DNA of 27,468 nucleotides from Cafeteria roenbergensis (lineage: Eukaryota; Sar; Bigyra; Bicosoecida; Cafeteriaceae): NCBI GenBank assembly GCA_008330645.1, contig VLTN01000119.1, forward strand, positions 1 to 27,468, given 5' to 3'. Both the position numbers and the translations under genes were made by a program. This document shows positions 26,993 through 27,468 of this stretch, piece by piece. The notes under the pieces were generated by a model. It was given only the letters and a program-made list of their open reading frames with translations, had not been told where the DNA came from and did not search any database. Position 1 is the first letter of the stretch; every line of letters starts with the position of its first letter.

Positions 26993-27261
26993 AGTCACCT
27001 GCAGCTGCGCCACCGTGATTTGCAAGGTTCGGGTGGTCGGCACCAGCGGCAGTTGTCCGGCCGTGCTGACAGGGCGATGCGGCGTGATGACTCGCACACC
27101 CCCGATGACCCACACGTCGGGAAACCAGTACTTTGTGGGAGTGGACCCAGACAAGGCTCAGGTCTGCTGTGGCAGGTGCAACGCGCAAGGCACCGACCAC
27201 TGGTCGTTTAGCCAGTATCAGAACGCCACCGGTCGCGGTGCGGGTTCGTCTCTGTCGGGTG
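26961..27261 (+). CDS. Possible Cys-rich secreted host protein, cut by element 2
   Basis: In the frame starting within the triplet repeat a hydrophobic Val/Ala stretch leads into a Cys-rich segment (TCSCATVICKV, SCPAVLTGRCG, then VDPDKAQVCCGRCNAQGT and WSFSQYQN). The second part resembles a PAN/apple-like or similar small disulfide domain. The frame is still open when the C-run of the TIR begins at 27262, so element 2 may sit inside this gene. No ATG is seen at the start of the hydrophobic stretch, so the true start may lie upstream in another frame if there is an indel in the repeat. Confidence 0.35.
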
Positions 27262-27263
27262 CC

Positions 27264-27370
27264 CCCCCCCGAAGAATGAAAATTCCAAAATTTTCACTTC
27301 TTTATAACCGCCAGCGGCGGTTATATCCACCCTACGGGACACACCTAGGGGTTTTATCTTACGGGTTATC
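27264..27370 (+). repeat. Left terminal inverted repeat of element 2
   Basis: C7-GAAGAATGAAAATT starts the repeat. A first hairpin (27271-27300) and a second one (27304-27324, arms ATAACCGCC/GGCGGTTAT, loop AGC) follow, then ACACACCTAGGGG and ACGGGT near 27366. It matches the reverse complement of 15292-15394 with scattered differences. The C-run is nine long (27262-27270), so the exact boundary is uncertain by two bases. Confidence 0.88.
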
Positions 27371-27468
27371 TTATAGTTCCATCTTAATATATGCCATGTC
27401 ACTGCCCTAGGTATAATCTTATATATTTCCATCTTTTGGCAGCTAAAAATGAAAGAGTATAATAAAAT
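27264..27468 (+). mobile_element. Start of a second virophage element
   Basis: After the TIR the sequence becomes AT-rich and stays so to the window end, with no gene yet. Its TIR is homologous to that of element 1 but not identical, so it is a separate insertion of the same or a related type, 11.9 kb away. Confidence 0.82.

Noticed and set aside
24450-27261. tRNA or rRNA genes
   Set aside because: I looked for cloverleaf-like arms and conserved rRNA segments by eye and saw none. A covariance-model scan would be decisive.

Overview
The window looks like nuclear DNA of a GC-rich protist that carries an AT-rich integrated virophage of the mavirus kind. The gene set matches endogenous mavirus-like elements (EMALEs) of the marine flagellate Cafeteria burkhardae: protein-primed polymerase, GIY-YIG nuclease, class 3 lipase, packaging ATPase, cysteine protease, penton and major capsid protein. 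The genes also share a TCTA promoter motif of the type used by mavirus and by the late genes of its giant-virus host CroV. The organism assignment is inference from these features; no rRNA or other marker is present.

Layout. (1) 1-384: GC-rich flank with two perfect hairpins and no convincing gene. (2) 385-15394: virophage element 1, truncated on the left inside a decayed DNA polymerase gene and intact on the right, where it ends in a terminal inverted repeat (TIR, 15292-15394). Its left part holds the polymerase remnant, a zinc-finger protein, a small coiled-coil ORF that has lost its start codon, and a GIY-YIG nuclease. A minus-strand block (about 2990-7394) holds a small basic protein, an S74-type chaperone protein, two tandem paralogues, a 54-aa ORF, a P-loop-like protein, a lipase and an acidic Ala/Pro-linker protein. 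A plus-strand block (7469-14716) holds a nucleotidyltransferase-like protein, then ATPase, protease, penton and major capsid protein, and a long fibre-like S74 protein. (3) 15395-24449: the 3' part of a very large host gene for a single-pass surface protein with Calx-beta-like and REJ-like modules; its reading frame is open right up to the TIR, so element 1 appears to sit inside it. (4) 24450-27261: GC-rich DNA with no well supported gene except a Cys-rich reading frame that runs into the next TIR. (5) 27264-27468: the left end of a second element with a homologous TIR.

How the parts work together. The ATPase, protease, penton and capsid genes form the standard virophage particle-building module. 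The lipase, fibre and S74 proteins could act in entry or attachment. The TCTA promoters suggest that these genes stay silent until a giant virus brings its late transcription machinery. The polymerase is clearly dead and the left arm (expected integrase and helicase) is absent, so this copy cannot replicate alone. Many other genes, viral and host, carry single-base indels, often in short homopolymers. Correcting one (three in the capsid gene) makes each viral gene divisible by three, with family-typical lengths for the capsid, penton and protease. This may be assembly error rather than decay, and it should be settled before any gene is called dead.
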